Below, piece after piece: positions 24,411 to 36,046 of a stretch of DNA of 64,000 bases. The notes under the pieces were generated by a model. The model was given only the letters and a program-made list of their open reading frames with translations. It did not search any database and was not told where the DNA came from. The stretch is taken from the NCBI GenBank assembly GCA_021397845.1, contig CM038051.1, forward strand, positions 15,400,327-15,464,326. Reading direction: 5' to 3'. The position numbers and the translations under genes were made by a program. This stretch comes from Areca catechu (lineage: Eukaryota > Streptophyta > Magnoliopsida > Arecales > Arecaceae). How positions within the stretch are numbered: position 1 is the first letter of the stretch; the number at the start of each line of letters is the position of its first letter.

Positions 24411-27400
24411 ATGGCGTTTCAGAGAGAGCGCGAGAACTTCGTCTACATCGCCAAGCTGGCCGAGCAAGCCGAGCGCTATGACGGTAGGGTTTCTTCGCCC
24501 AATCTCGATGCCTAGGGTTCTCCTCTTCGATCGGTTCTAGGGCCAGGGTTTTGATCCGTTCCGTGTTTTTTTTCCCTCAGAGATGGTGGAATCGATGAAG
24601 AAGGTCGCGAAGCTCGACGTGGAGCTGACGGTGGAGGAGCGGAACCTGCTTTCTGTGGGCTACAAGAACGTGATCGGGGCGAGGAGGGCGTCGTGGAGGA
24701 TCCTCTCCTCGATCGAGCAGAAGGAGGAGGCGAAGGGGAACGAGAACCACGTGAAGAAGATCAAGGAGTACCGGCAGAAGGTGGAGTTGGAGCTGTTGAA
24801 CATTTGCAATGATATCATGGCCGTGATCGATGAGCATCTCATTCCTTCGTCCTCCGCCGGGGAGTCCTCTGTTTTCTACTACAAGATGTGAGCCAAATCC
24901 GAGATTTTGCGGCCAAGATTTGGTTCGTTGGTTGGGATTTTTTCGGGGGTTCTTGAGAAATTTATTATTTGATTGCAGGAAGGGTGATTACTATCGCTAC
25001 CTGGCGGAGTTCAAGGCGGGTAACGAGAGAAAAGAGGCGGCGGAGCAGTCCCAAAAAGCATATCAGGTATATATATTTGATGTCCCGTTTTCCTTTTTCT
25101 CACAGTTAGAACTTAGAACTGATCCAATTTTTGATAGTATTAATTGTTTACTTCTCTCTCCGCTTGCAATCTTTGTTGGATAATTTTACCTTTAGTCTTG
25201 ACAAGCATTCTACCAAAATTTGCATTTGCTTTCCTGTTTTTTATCCTGTGATCCATGAACAAGTATTTTCTTGATTTTTTTAATGTTTGTATGTGGTAAG
25301 TATTTGTCTTTGACATGCATCATAAAACTATGTTGTGTGCATATGGATCTCTTTAGGTTTTCTTTTGTTTATTGCAGCACTATTGCCTAATTGAGTGATG
25401 AATGTCTTTAATTCAATTATTAAATTATGCATTGGTTAACTTTTTTAGAAAATAATCCAAGTTGATTACATGCACTAACCCTTAATTCATCTTGATGGCC
25501 AAAAGTATTTCTGTAGCTGGATATTATTGCTTTTTATTGTATAAGTTACTCAAAGAATCAAAAGTTTTGAGTAATTGCATCTTCAGTTACCACATCTCAT
25601 GGCTTTATGGCTGCTTTTTTTTTTTTTTTATCAGTATCGCAGTTCCTTGATTAGACTATTTTGAACATGATAGAATCATGTTCAATATGGTTGACTTATG
25701 AGTGGCAGACAAGTGTTACACACTATGATACAAGAACTAAATCATTGATTTTCCTATCATTAGAAGGCTTCCATCAGATGCAAAATATGTAAATTTGATG
25801 CCTTTTGCATATTTAGGTTTGATTATTTGACATAGGATTTATAAATATTTATGCACTGCACTTCGTATAAAAAGGGAATATCACAATTCATGGAAAATTA
25901 GGATTGATCATTAGGAATTTTCAACAGACGGCTCAAAGCTAAGAAATAATCTCATATGCTTTTAGTTGCCCTTGATATCAATGAATTAGGCACTTTTGTT
26001 ATTTTAATGTCCTTTTGTGGTTGTACATCAATTCACAGTTAATATTTATCTTTCCTTTTGACCCACTTTTTTCATCTAAACCTTCTCCCCTCCATTTGGA
26101 TTCTTGTAAGAAAGGTTTGTTGTGCCGGCAGTAGAACTTATACCGGTTGCTTGGTGGTATGGTATGGTATGCAACTGTGCAATTTTGCTTTGGGTCCTTG
26201 TAGCTGAGCTAGCAAGGGAGAGGGAGAAGAAAAGAGAGGAAAATAGATAGATAGATAGGTAGAGAGAAAGAGAGGTGGAGGGAGGTGGAGACGGAGAAGG
26301 AAAGAGAGGAAAAGAGAGAGGAGGGGAAGGAGGGAGAGGGAAAAAGGGAGGGAAAGAAAGGAAGAGGGAATGGGGGAGAGAGAGGGGGAAGGGGGGACTT
26401 TTGAGCCCCTTTCTCATGTTCTCATGCACCGCGAGATATGGGGGCTCGAAAGCCTCCCTCTCTCTCCCCCCCCCTCTTTCTCCCTTTCTTCCTCTCTTTC
26501 CTTCCCATCTCTTCTCCCCTATATATGGGAGCTCAAGATCCCCCCCTCTCGTTCTATTAGCCTCTCCCTCTCTCTCCCTTCCCCCTATATCTCTTCCTAT
26601 CTTTTCTTCTCCATATCTCCCTCCCTCGCCAATTTCTCAAACCAATCGGAGGAACCATGCCAGCCTGCCCTTGGCCTGGTACGCCTCAAACTAGACAGGT
26701 CGTGGAGGTGCACATTCCTGCTTGTAAGTATTTTTGGTTGTTTTTTTTTTCAACTTTCTTATTCCTACTATATTGCTTAAACAAATATATTGCTTAAACA
26801 AACTTAATGCGGTTCGGTTAACTATTATACATTGGTATTGGAGCAAGAGAAGGGAGGTGCAGCCTATGTTTAAGTACTATTATTTTATTTTATTTTGTAT
26901 TTCAATAAATAATTTTCTGTAATGGAGTCAATGATTGAAAGGTGATTGCAGTATTGGGCACACTGCATAGCAAATATGCAGTGTACGTACTGTACATGCA
27001 GTTGCTACCATTATAGCTATTTAAAAATACAAAAAATCCATTAAATATAATAACAACTATAACAATAATAGTGTTTTTTTTTGAAATGTTAACAATATTA
27101 ATGACAATAGAAACTAACAAATAGAGCTTACTATTTAATATTTAATATCTAATAACAATAGCTAAGGAATAATTAATATGCTAACATTATTAGCAATTCC
27201 TGTATTCAGCATGCTTGGAACCCATATCCAACCTGGTCATAAGCTTGAACCAGCTCCACCCGCATTGGTGCACATGGAATGGGCTGCATATGTGGCCTCA
27301 CATATTATGCATATGCAATGTGCAACATCAAGTGAATTTCTTGTTTGGCTCATGTGTAGTTTGACCGTATGTGGTAACTTCATATAGGCAATGCTGTACG

Positions 27401-30355
27401 ATCAGGCGACCACGTCCATATTTGCAGTTGTGTACATTGCATTTTAAAACACTCCATGGAATCAATGAGCTAAAGCCCTACATATGGTTGTAATATAACC
27501 AACCTAGATCCATTTTTATATAGATGTCATGCAACTCTATATATTTGATTAGGTTTACAGATGTTAAATCTATGTTTTCTTTTTATTATTTTTTTGGTCA
27601 GTGTTATGGGAGCTTTTTCATCATTCAATCCCATTAATTGCTTCCTTTTCACTAGACATCGAACCTTTTCAATTCCTTTTTGGTTATTTTTTTTCCATGT
27701 TTTACTAGGTCATCTTCATCTTTTTCTCCTTCTTGACCCTAACAATACTTTTGATAACAATATAAATGAGAAATATACTTTAAATAAGTAAAAAAAAGGT
27801 CTAGATTACATGTGGTGAATCCAATAGTCGTTAAGTTAAATTGCTAACGAGAATACTGCAGCATGCACTTGGTCTCTTACTGATGGTATAAGCAATCATA
27901 TACTTTTTGCTACTTCATGATAGTTATTCTGATGCTGCTTTCCTTATCCTAGTTATGGTTCAACATCGTTAAGTTATCTAGTGGAAATTGTGGACCCTCT
28001 GTATCAAAATTACCTAGTCAGATAAAGATGTCTAATACTTGATGATAACGTTGTTTGGATTTTCTTGTTGCTTGGTGTTTCTTTGTATCAATTCCAATTA
28101 TAGCACTTAGGATTGTTATCATTTGAAGTCAATTGCTAGCAAATAGAATGTGTTTTTTGGTTTCTAATCAAGCATCCTAAAAGTGCCAGCTGGAATATGT
28201 CACCTCTAAAGGCTGTGACAAAGTTGGATTCGGTGGGGTGCACAGGTTCTGCATGTAGTAGCCTTTTTCTGCAAATTTGCTGTCTATCAGCTAATAAATA
28301 GTTCTTTCTGGTTTTGGGCAAGCTCAATATTGCCTAACTGGTGCTAAGCTTAGTCTGCTGAAATAATATCTTATGGAGGCTTAAGATTCTACCTAACCAT
28401 GCCATATTCTATAAGGTTGTTTCATTTTGAGACGATCTTAGATTAGTTCCATGGGTCTTATCTGAAGCTTTCGGGATTGTAGTTTGTACAATTTTAATAA
28501 AACTAGATTGCCTCTGTGACAACATTTAGTTTAACTTCCCCTTCTCCTCTCTCTTTCTTTCTCTCTATCATTTATGCTTCTCTAAATTGCCATTTGTATT
28601 GTCTAATATGCATAGTGAATCTTGCTATTTCTCTGATATGTTATCTGTTATAATGATAGATCTAAGTATATGCTCAACCTCTTTGCAGATGGCTACAACT
28701 ACGGCTGAGGCAGAACTGTCTCCTACACACCCTATTCGATTGGGTTTGGCATTGAACTTCTCAGTTTTCTATTATGAGATAATGAACTCACCTGAGAGGT
28801 GTGCATTTACATGAAGTGTTCTGGTGCATTCTTATATGCTATCTTATTATGGATATAATGTTGTATAAAAATTGGTTTTAGGGCTTGCCACCTTGCTAAA
28901 CAAGCTTTTGATGAAGCAATATCTGAGCTTGATACGCTGAGTGAAGAATCTTACAAGGATAGCACTCTGATCATGCAACTTTTGAGGGATAACCTGACCT
29001 TATGGACTTCCGACATCCCCGAGGATGGAGGTAACAGATGACCCACTCTGAGGACAGTCCATTCAAGCACAGTTTCTATTACTCTGTGAATTCTTTAGGA
29101 GTACCCTCTGTAATCTCATTTTAGTTTAGGTGTAATGCTATTCACGGGACATGCAAAGTTATCTGTGCACTTCTAGTACAATGCTGATTTTTTCTATGGT
29201 GTACATTATACGGACTTTATTCATTCACAGCTACAGCCTTCTTTCGTATGTTGGATACTTGATGATGATGCCCACTCAATTTGCGAGTTTCAGTTCTTGG
29301 ATTACGCATTTCTTTCTTTGATATTGATTTCAGAAACTGACATTTGATTATCTTGAGATTAGACATGTTAAAGCTTTTTGGGTGGGCTTGGGCCAAGGTT
29401 TTAGGCCCTCTAGGATTGGCCCATCCTGCTCCCTCCTCCTACCCCTCTTTCCTTATTCGAGGCCCATAAAGTGACTTAACTGCAGCAAGCAAGAGTGTTA
29501 ATTCTATGACATGGGAGACCTAATTGGCTGCATGTGGGCATGGTAATTGGCAAGACCTCTTTGAGACAAAAAAATGAACTTACCTTGGGCGTTTTAACAG
29601 TATTGCACCTAGATTGTCAACACCTTTACGGAAAGGAGGGCTGCCGTTCGTCGGTGCTAAAGGGCCTTGCTCAACTGGAAAGACAGGATTGTTTTCAAAC
29701 CAGTGGAAAGAATAAAGTTCAGTGGCTCTCTGCAGTCGACTGCCCTCTCTCCTCTCCCCCCTTTCGAGGGCCTCGTCCTCTTTTCCCCTTTTCTGAGAGA
29801 GGTCATTTTATAATGTAATAATAGCAAGAATCATCCTATATCCCAATATTCCTTTTGGTTAATTTGAGCAAGTTAGGGTGCTGAAATAACGGGTAATTGT
29901 GTTGTGAGAAGAACGGTTGAAAAAATGTCCATTTCCTTCTTTCTAAAAAACTTTTCCTGATTCTTTAAAAGGACTTATGGAATTTGAATTGTGAAAACTG
30001 ATTTTTTTTTTTTTTGAAATATAGAAATTGTCATTAAAAGAGATGCCATTATTTTAAATTGTACAAATGATCAACATGTACCAATTTATTGTAGTCAAGT
30101 TTTTAATAACACTAATGGTTGTGTTTTCCAATATTTACTTTCATATATTGATGACATATCATGAAGGATTGAATAGTAGTGCTTTACTAAATTTCATCTT
30201 TGTTTTGTAGATATTGACACTTCGAAAATAGTGTTTGCTATGATTTCAAAGGGTTGACCTTGCCATAGTTCTATCTTATTCAACACGGATAGGATTTGAC
30301 AAACAAATTGGAGAAGTCCTTTCCTTATAGAGGACAATGCATCTGAAAGCAGTGC

Positions 30356-30386
<31 letters not shown>

Positions 30387-32774
30387 AAACTTTTTTTTGA
30401 GGGTTTACTTTTTTTCTCAGTGGAAGAATTCTGAAATTTTTTTTCCAGAAACACTCTTCTTCCATGAACACAAGATGAGGAACATAAATATTGCCCATAG
30501 GCCCCATACCAAGAATTGCTCATTTTTTATTCAGCACACTTAATGGTATAAGGGACTTTGTTCAAATCTATAGAAGAGTATGAATGAAACTTCTCATGAT
30601 TACCTTTCATGGTTATGTGCTGTCATTGATGTGTACTTTCCGAACTCAAGCCATCTAAGTCATAACATTCAAGTCATCAAAGTGGGTTTATGGTTATAAT
30701 TTGTTTAACTGGAGAGATAACTGGCTGAACTGCACTTTGGTGGTCATTTCTGGGTAACCTAGCATCCTGAAGTGACCACTTTTTGGAGAAGTGCACTTCA
30801 GGGCACCTATTTCTTAGCAACCAAACATGCCCAAAGTTGATATTTGTTATTGAGATTCAGCATTATTGTGCTTCAATTTGAACTCATATTAGCCTAAAAC
30901 CTCTTGACTCAAATATGCTTTGTTAGTTACGCACCTAGGGATTGTTTGGGAAGTTCTTGCCATATCTACTAGGATCGGTGAGGAGGAGAGTGTGGGAGGG
31001 AGAGAGAGGGAACCAAAGCAAGAGGAGGAGGGGGGTCATGGGCCCAGTCTCTAGGATAAAAAAAGACCTCAAAGTCATTTTTTATTCCTAACATAGCTGG
31101 GCCTATGATCCTCTGCAATCTTCCACTTGCTTCCTCTCTTGCCCCCCCCCCCCCTCCCCCGCCCCCGCCCCCTCTCTCCAATGATCCCACGGGATCTGGC
31201 GGGATTTTGCCAAACATGCCCTTAAATTGTTTAGAAGGCATGGTGGAAGATAGTTTGATGAAATCAATCCACAATTAAGGATTATTTCTTTGCAAAATTT
31301 TATCATGATGTTAAATGTTACTTGAACAGCTGAACCTCTTAACCAAGGATTCAGGTTTTGGCGAGACATCCTGTGGAATACCGAGACAGGGTACCATCCC
31401 ATGTGTTGGGACATGACGTCCCGCCAGCATCCCAACATCCCAATCGGGATACCTTGGGACATTCCCTGTCCCGAGTGTCGAGACGGGACGGGATGCCAAT
31501 GCGTCCTATTCTATGAAAAAATCGGGACAGTCCCGTTCCACGAGATTTCGAACCTTGCTCTTAACAAGGTTGTCAAATTGCCTAAGTGGTCCTAGGTGTT
31601 GATACTTCCAAGATGTGTATAGGATTGAAAATCTTATGCTTGCCAAATACTTCTAGGATACGTGTTTGATACTTATATTGAGTATCATTATTTTCTAACA
31701 TAAAAAAAGCGCTATGGATACTTCTTCATCCACTCAATGTACTTCTAGAGTAACTCCATGAAGTAACTCCAAGAATGAACAAGGGTTTTTTTCTTTCTAT
31801 TTTTATGAATTAGCCTTTAATGATGAATGGTTGATTTTAGAGTTCATGATGTTGATATTAAACTATCAAATATGGATTGTAGTCCATGGGTTCCACGTGT
31901 GTTCAGTCACCTAGGGTTAGCCCTAGGTGTGTGCTACACGGGAAACCCTAATTAGGGTTTTCTTGGCTCACATGACTGATCTGATTGGTTCTTGCTGGTC
32001 CCGAGGAGCTTACCTTATGCCAAGGGTCTAGTCTATCTGCTTTATCCAATTGAGCCTGAGTTTCATAAAGACTCAAGAGTGATTTAAGAAAGACTAGGGA
32101 TGATGGGCAAGTATGGGACCCGGAGGTTAACTTATGATGTCCTATTTTGTTCGGTGGTGTGCCAGTCACAGAGAAGAAAGTTGGACCAACCTCTCTATAT
32201 ATATGTACAATCATCCTCATCCATGGTAGATAGAATGGGCACAAATCTCCCTTTCTACTGATGACTCTTTATACTCTACTGTGATGCTATTTTACCTCAT
32301 TTCACTTCCGAAGTTTCTTGCATGTTATTAATGTAACCTGGACATGACATTAGTTGTATGTGTATTGGTATCTTCTATATTCTTGCCCAATGTTTTCTTC
32401 ATTCATGTTAGGTAAAGAATATGACTAGAAAATTTGAGATTTCCTCCTTTAACCTTGTGTGTCTTTCTCTCACTACTTTCTGGCTCATCCTTTTGAGCTG
32501 ATACCTAAGGAAGCTACTTCAAATTTTAATTCTTTCTACTATTGGAAGATGCTTGTATAATGATATTCTCAAAATCTGGCTGCAGCAGAAGATGATGCTA
32601 AGGATGGTGCTGGCAAGGCTAATGCAACTGAAGATGCTGAGGTTGGTTTCTGTAATTGATATCAAAAGAATTCTTTTGAGTTATAAAGATTAGATGATTA
32701 GCATGCTCTTTTGTTGAACCAGAGATTGTTCCATAACCTGAACAAAAATTATTGTATTAAAATTTTTGCAGTGA
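24411..32774 (+). CDS. 14-3-3 (general regulatory factor) protein, epsilon-class-like
   Basis: Seven exons: 24411-24483, 24581-24887, 24979-25066, 28689-28798, 28882-29030, 32586-32641, and a last exon beginning at 32772 with the stop codon TGA. All introns are GT-AG and the joined frame encodes 261 aa, normal for the family. Visible signatures are the N-terminal ENFVYIAKLAEQAERYDEM, RNLLSVGYKNVIGARRASWR in exon 2, YRYLAEF in exon 3, LSPTHPIRLGLALNFSVFYY in exon 4, and SYKDSTLIMQLLRDNLTLW in exon 5. 14-3-3 dimers bind phosphoserine/threonine motifs in the cytosol and nucleus. The six-coding-exon structure with two large introns (about 3.6 kb each) suggests the epsilon group, with moderate certainty. 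Exon 6 has a tandem NAGNAG acceptor (GCAGCAG at 32582-32588), predicting proteins differing by one Ala near the acidic tail. Confidence 0.95.
26216..26640. repeat. Purine-rich then pyrimidine-rich tract in 14-3-3 intron 3
   Basis: About 180 bp almost entirely G and A (26216-26397) is followed, after a roughly 50-bp spacer, by about 190 bp almost entirely C and T (26450-26640). The two arms could pair imperfectly or form triplex structures. ORFs here are artefacts of composition. Confidence 0.85.
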
Positions 32775-33308
32775 AGCGGACTAAATGCAAGTGATTGTGA
32801 AGTAGAAGAGGAAGGATGAGGATTCTGATGACATCCTTGGTGATTTTGTTCTGTTAGCTGAGTTTTCAAGCATCTACGCTTTGTTCTTGTGCTTGTTTTA
32901 ATGGGCTTCAGTTTCTAGTTGGACATATATGTAATTTGGCATCTGAAGATCGTGTTCCTTCTGTGTCATCCCATCATTCTCATGCTTCATAATTTAAAGT
33001 TTTGGTGATATGGTGTGACTGCTTTCAAGAGTTGTTACATTAATTGGTATAGAGTGAAGGAACACCTCTTTAGTCCAGTTCTTTTCAGAATGTGCATTAG
33101 TTTATTTTTTCCCCTCTAATTGAAACTGCTGACTGACCTTATTCTGGTTGGTGAAAGAAGTGGGAGACTATGAAAGAGTGCACCAGGATTTTATGTAGTG
33201 ATGAATGGGCTCAAGAAAATGTGATGGATGTGATGATCTTGGTAATCATTCATACAGCTGCTCAGTGATTCAAAATATCTCTAGATTTGCTCAATAATTT
33301 TAAAAGGG
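32775..33308 (+). other. 14-3-3 3' UTR and downstream flank
   Basis: The last 14-3-3 exon continues past the stop. No clear AATAAA was seen close by, so the poly(A) site is unassigned. No other gene was recognised. Confidence 0.5.
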
Positions 33309-33476
33309 TGGATCTTGGTGCAACGGTGACATTGTTTCATTGTGATTTAGATGTCATGGGTTCGAGTCATATTTAAAACATAAAAATAGTCTCTCCATGC
33401 ATACGGGTATGGTTGCTGACGTTTGATCCTTTCTGGATGTTGCAGTGGTGGGAGTATGGGTTCAAGATTTTTTGTA
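33309..33476 (+). mobile_element. Au-like tRNA-derived SINE
   Basis: The segment has the order of a tRNA-derived SINE: an A-box-like GGTGCAACGGTGAC (33317-33330), a B-box-like GGGTTCGAGTC (33358-33368), a middle AGTCTCTCCATGCATACGG, the motif TTGATCCTTT, and a GCAGTGGTGGGAG 3' block ending in a T run. This matches the layout of the plant Au SINE family as I recall it. Old copy with several changes. Confidence 0.6.
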
Positions 33477-34368
33477 ATGCTAAAGTTTAATGAGTCTGAT
33501 CGGTGGTATTGTACTGGATAATGATGGTGTAAAGATCCTCTGAAACAATAGCTTGTACCTCGTTATGGTGGTGTTGCAAATTATATTGCTTGTTGTGATG
33601 GTTGTGGGACTGATGGATTTATTGACTGAAGAAGGTTCTTCTAGGCAGATCACTTTATTGTTGCTGGGCATCCCTTTGGATGGTCTCCATCGGCCATTGT
33701 CAGCCATCTGGTGATGCGATTTGTATTTGTTTTGAATGCTCTTGATAAGCAGATGGAAGCAGGGTTTAAACTCGTCGTTCAGTTAAACTATGGCGTGCAG
33801 CACTGAAATTTTTCATATGCCAGGATTACAAGGTTGTCCGTTTCCCCGCATATACGACATACTCATGCAGGGCTTATTTCAGGGCGGGTTACAGGCTTTT
33901 TGTGTGGAAGAGGAAACTTCTTTTTGGTCCTCCTTCGTTGGTACCTGAGGCTTTTGAGGGGATGCTCAGTTGCATGGAACTGATGGAAACATGTTGGCCA
34001 AAATAAAAGTTCCTGTAATGTCATTTTTGGAATAACGGTGTTATGATCGGCAATCAATTTATAGAAGGTAAGGCAAGTTTATCGATGCCAGATCCTCCTC
34101 TTCGTATTGCAGGAGCGCACCCACAAGGCTTTAAATATGCTTCCAACAGCCATTGTGCTGTCGCTATGATTATCATGATGGTTTGAAGGCAGAATAAGGC
34201 ATCATGGAAGCCTTTGGATTGATGGAACTAGTGTAGTCCCACCAGCTCATCCCAGAAGAGGGGAATAGCGGCATGTTGTCCACGCTTGGAAACATCAACT
34301 TACCTGGCAATGTTGATGTTTGAGGAAAATAGAGCAAAATAACATAAATACATATTTTAATTGTCACT
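33477..34368. other. Unassigned region before the tRNA gene
   Basis: No coding signature survives in any frame; longest ORFs are 64-75 codons without family features. It could be an eroded gene or element, but I could not name it. Confidence 0.5.
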
Positions 34369-34441
34369 TCCGTTGTAGTCTAGTTGGTTAGGATACTCGG
34401 CTCTCACCCGAGAGACCCGGGTTCGAGTCCCGGCAACGGAA
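34369..34441 (+). tRNA. tRNA-Glu (CTC)
   Basis: A 73-nt cloverleaf. The acceptor stem is TCCGTTG (34369-34375) with CAACGGA (34434-34440), and the discriminator is A (34441). The D-arm has AGTTGGTTAGGA; the anticodon stem is CTCGG/CCGAG with loop CTCTCAC, giving anticodon CTC at 34403-34405. The T-arm carries GGGTTCGAGTCCC, which is also the internal B box. No intron and no encoded CCA, as expected for a plant nuclear tRNA. A T-run (TTTTATTATTTTG) just downstream can serve as a Pol III terminator. It reads glutamate GAG codons. Confidence 0.97.
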
Positions 34442-34782
34442 ATGTTTTATTATTTTGTTTTATTTTTTAATACAGGCATGCAGAGATCAACAATAAAATA
34501 TCTAAAAAAATTCAGCAGATGGGTTGTCTACAAGAATTCCAGAATACCTCACAGGAAATACATTCTGTTTTATGTATTCGTAAGACTGGTTGAATACCCG
34601 GGTTCGAGTCCCGGCAACCGAATTGTTTTATTATTTTGTTTTAATTTTTATAACACAGTCATGTAGAGATCAACAATAAAATATCTGAAAAATTCAGCAG
34701 ATGGGTTGTCTACAAGAATTCCAGAATACCTCACAGGAAATACATTCTGTTTTATGTCTTCATAAGAATGGTTGATACCCTT
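34421..34782 (+). repeat. 181-bp tandem duplication starting inside the tRNA-Glu gene
   Basis: Sequence from the tRNA T-arm onward is repeated with a period of 181 bp: GTTCGAGTCCCGGCAAC at 34421 and 34602, CAACAATAAAATATCT and CAGCAGATGGGTTGTCTACA in both units. The second unit ends near 34782. There are a few mismatches and small indels between the copies. Confidence 0.9.
34597..34622 (+). pseudogene. tRNA-Glu 3' fragment (T-arm and acceptor strand)
   Basis: CCCGGGTTCGAGTCCCGGCAACCGAA repeats the 3' end of the tRNA at 34416-34441 with a changed acceptor base (CAACCGA for CAACGGA). The D-arm and anticodon arm are absent, so it is a non-functional fragment that still contains a B box. Confidence 0.88.
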
Positions 34783-34789
34783 TAAGTGA

Positions 34790-35291
34790 AGTTATTCTAT
34801 TTTTCAGTTAGTTAAGTTCAATAAACTTGTGCTGTAATCTTTAGGCTGGGCTTAGGACTTACCTCTCTTGTTAGCGGTAAAACAACATTCTTTTTCCTTT
34901 TTTTATATTGGTATATTTATTCATTTGATTCAATAATGCATATTTGGAGTTAGATAAACTCATTAACTAGTTACATAGCTCTGAAGAGCAGTCTGTAAAA
35001 CAAACTGATCTCTTGTATCAAGGTGAGATCAGTCCTTTAAAATACTAACGGTAATTTGATAATTATTTCCTGCCTATTGGCTCATCTTTTTCTATTTTCA
35101 CAACTCATGATCGATTTGATCCCATAATAGGATATGTTTGAAATGATTTTAATTTTTTAACCAATATAGGATTTGGTTTAATGATAGAATATCTTAGTCA
35201 GCTCTTTACTCTTTAGGCATCAAGCTCTGTGGGATCTGCTCTTAGTGGACACTTGAAATAAAAAAAAAAATTATGCTTAAACACACACCCC

Positions 35292-35329
<38 letters not shown>

Positions 35330-35857
35330 TGAGTTGGAGTCAGATCTCTATATTTTTTTCCTAACTGCAATGATGTGGAATAAGATTCTGGGAAAGCATT
35401 GCTCTTTGGTTGTGGACATGAAACACAAAAAATTCGACAGGAAAATAAGAATGAAATTGATTCCAAGTGGCAAGACCAATAGTTGCTCATTGTGGAGCCT
35501 AATCCTTCGTTGCTTCATGACCTTGAAGGTGTTTCCTATGGCCATGACATGATGGGTCCAAGCACTGGGATCATATATCAAAATATTATCAGTGTTGGTA
35601 TAATTTGAAATTTTATTTATCCATCCCATTTGGACCATGTGGACACATGCATAAAAAAGAAATAAAAAGAAAAAATTGCACAAGTTCAGTCTAGTAACAA
35701 GTTGTCCCATTATAATAACATGTATGGTATACCATGTATAGAGATTGGCGTTTAGATTTTAGCATCAAGCACTCCACACTTTTTTTTTGAAATAAAAAAT
35801 GAGACTATTGTGAAAAGTACAAAAATCATTCATCTTTATTCATTCCTGAAAAAACTG

Positions 35858-35890
<33 letters not shown>

Positions 35891-36041
35891 AAAAAAAAAA
35901 AGAAGAAGAAGAAGAAGATACATTACAAGGATTTAAGGATTATAGCCTCCACACATTGTCATAATTCAATCTAACCGTGCAACGCAACTGCTGTCAATTA
36001 TAGGCATGAATAACTCTTGAAATCCTTATAAATGCCAATTG
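34790..36041. other. Intergenic region left of the young retrotransposon
   Basis: No gene recognised. It contains a (GA)n microsatellite (35293-35326) and a homopolymer pair, 20 C (35861-35880) followed by about 21 A and AAG repeats. Confidence 0.6.
35293..35326. repeat. (GA)n microsatellite
   Basis: About 17 GA units. Confidence 0.95.
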
Positions 36042-36046
36042 TTATG

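Noticed and set aside
27178..27387. Short plus-strand ORF in 14-3-3 intron 3
   Set aside because: 69 codons, no similarity recognised, no start context or neighbours supporting a gene.
31330..31560. Inverted GGGACA/CCCGTCCC motifs suggesting a MITE in 14-3-3 intron 5
   Set aside because: No definable ends or duplication; reported only here.
33480..34360. Possible decayed gene
   Set aside because: Stops in all frames and no motif I could name; left as unassigned.
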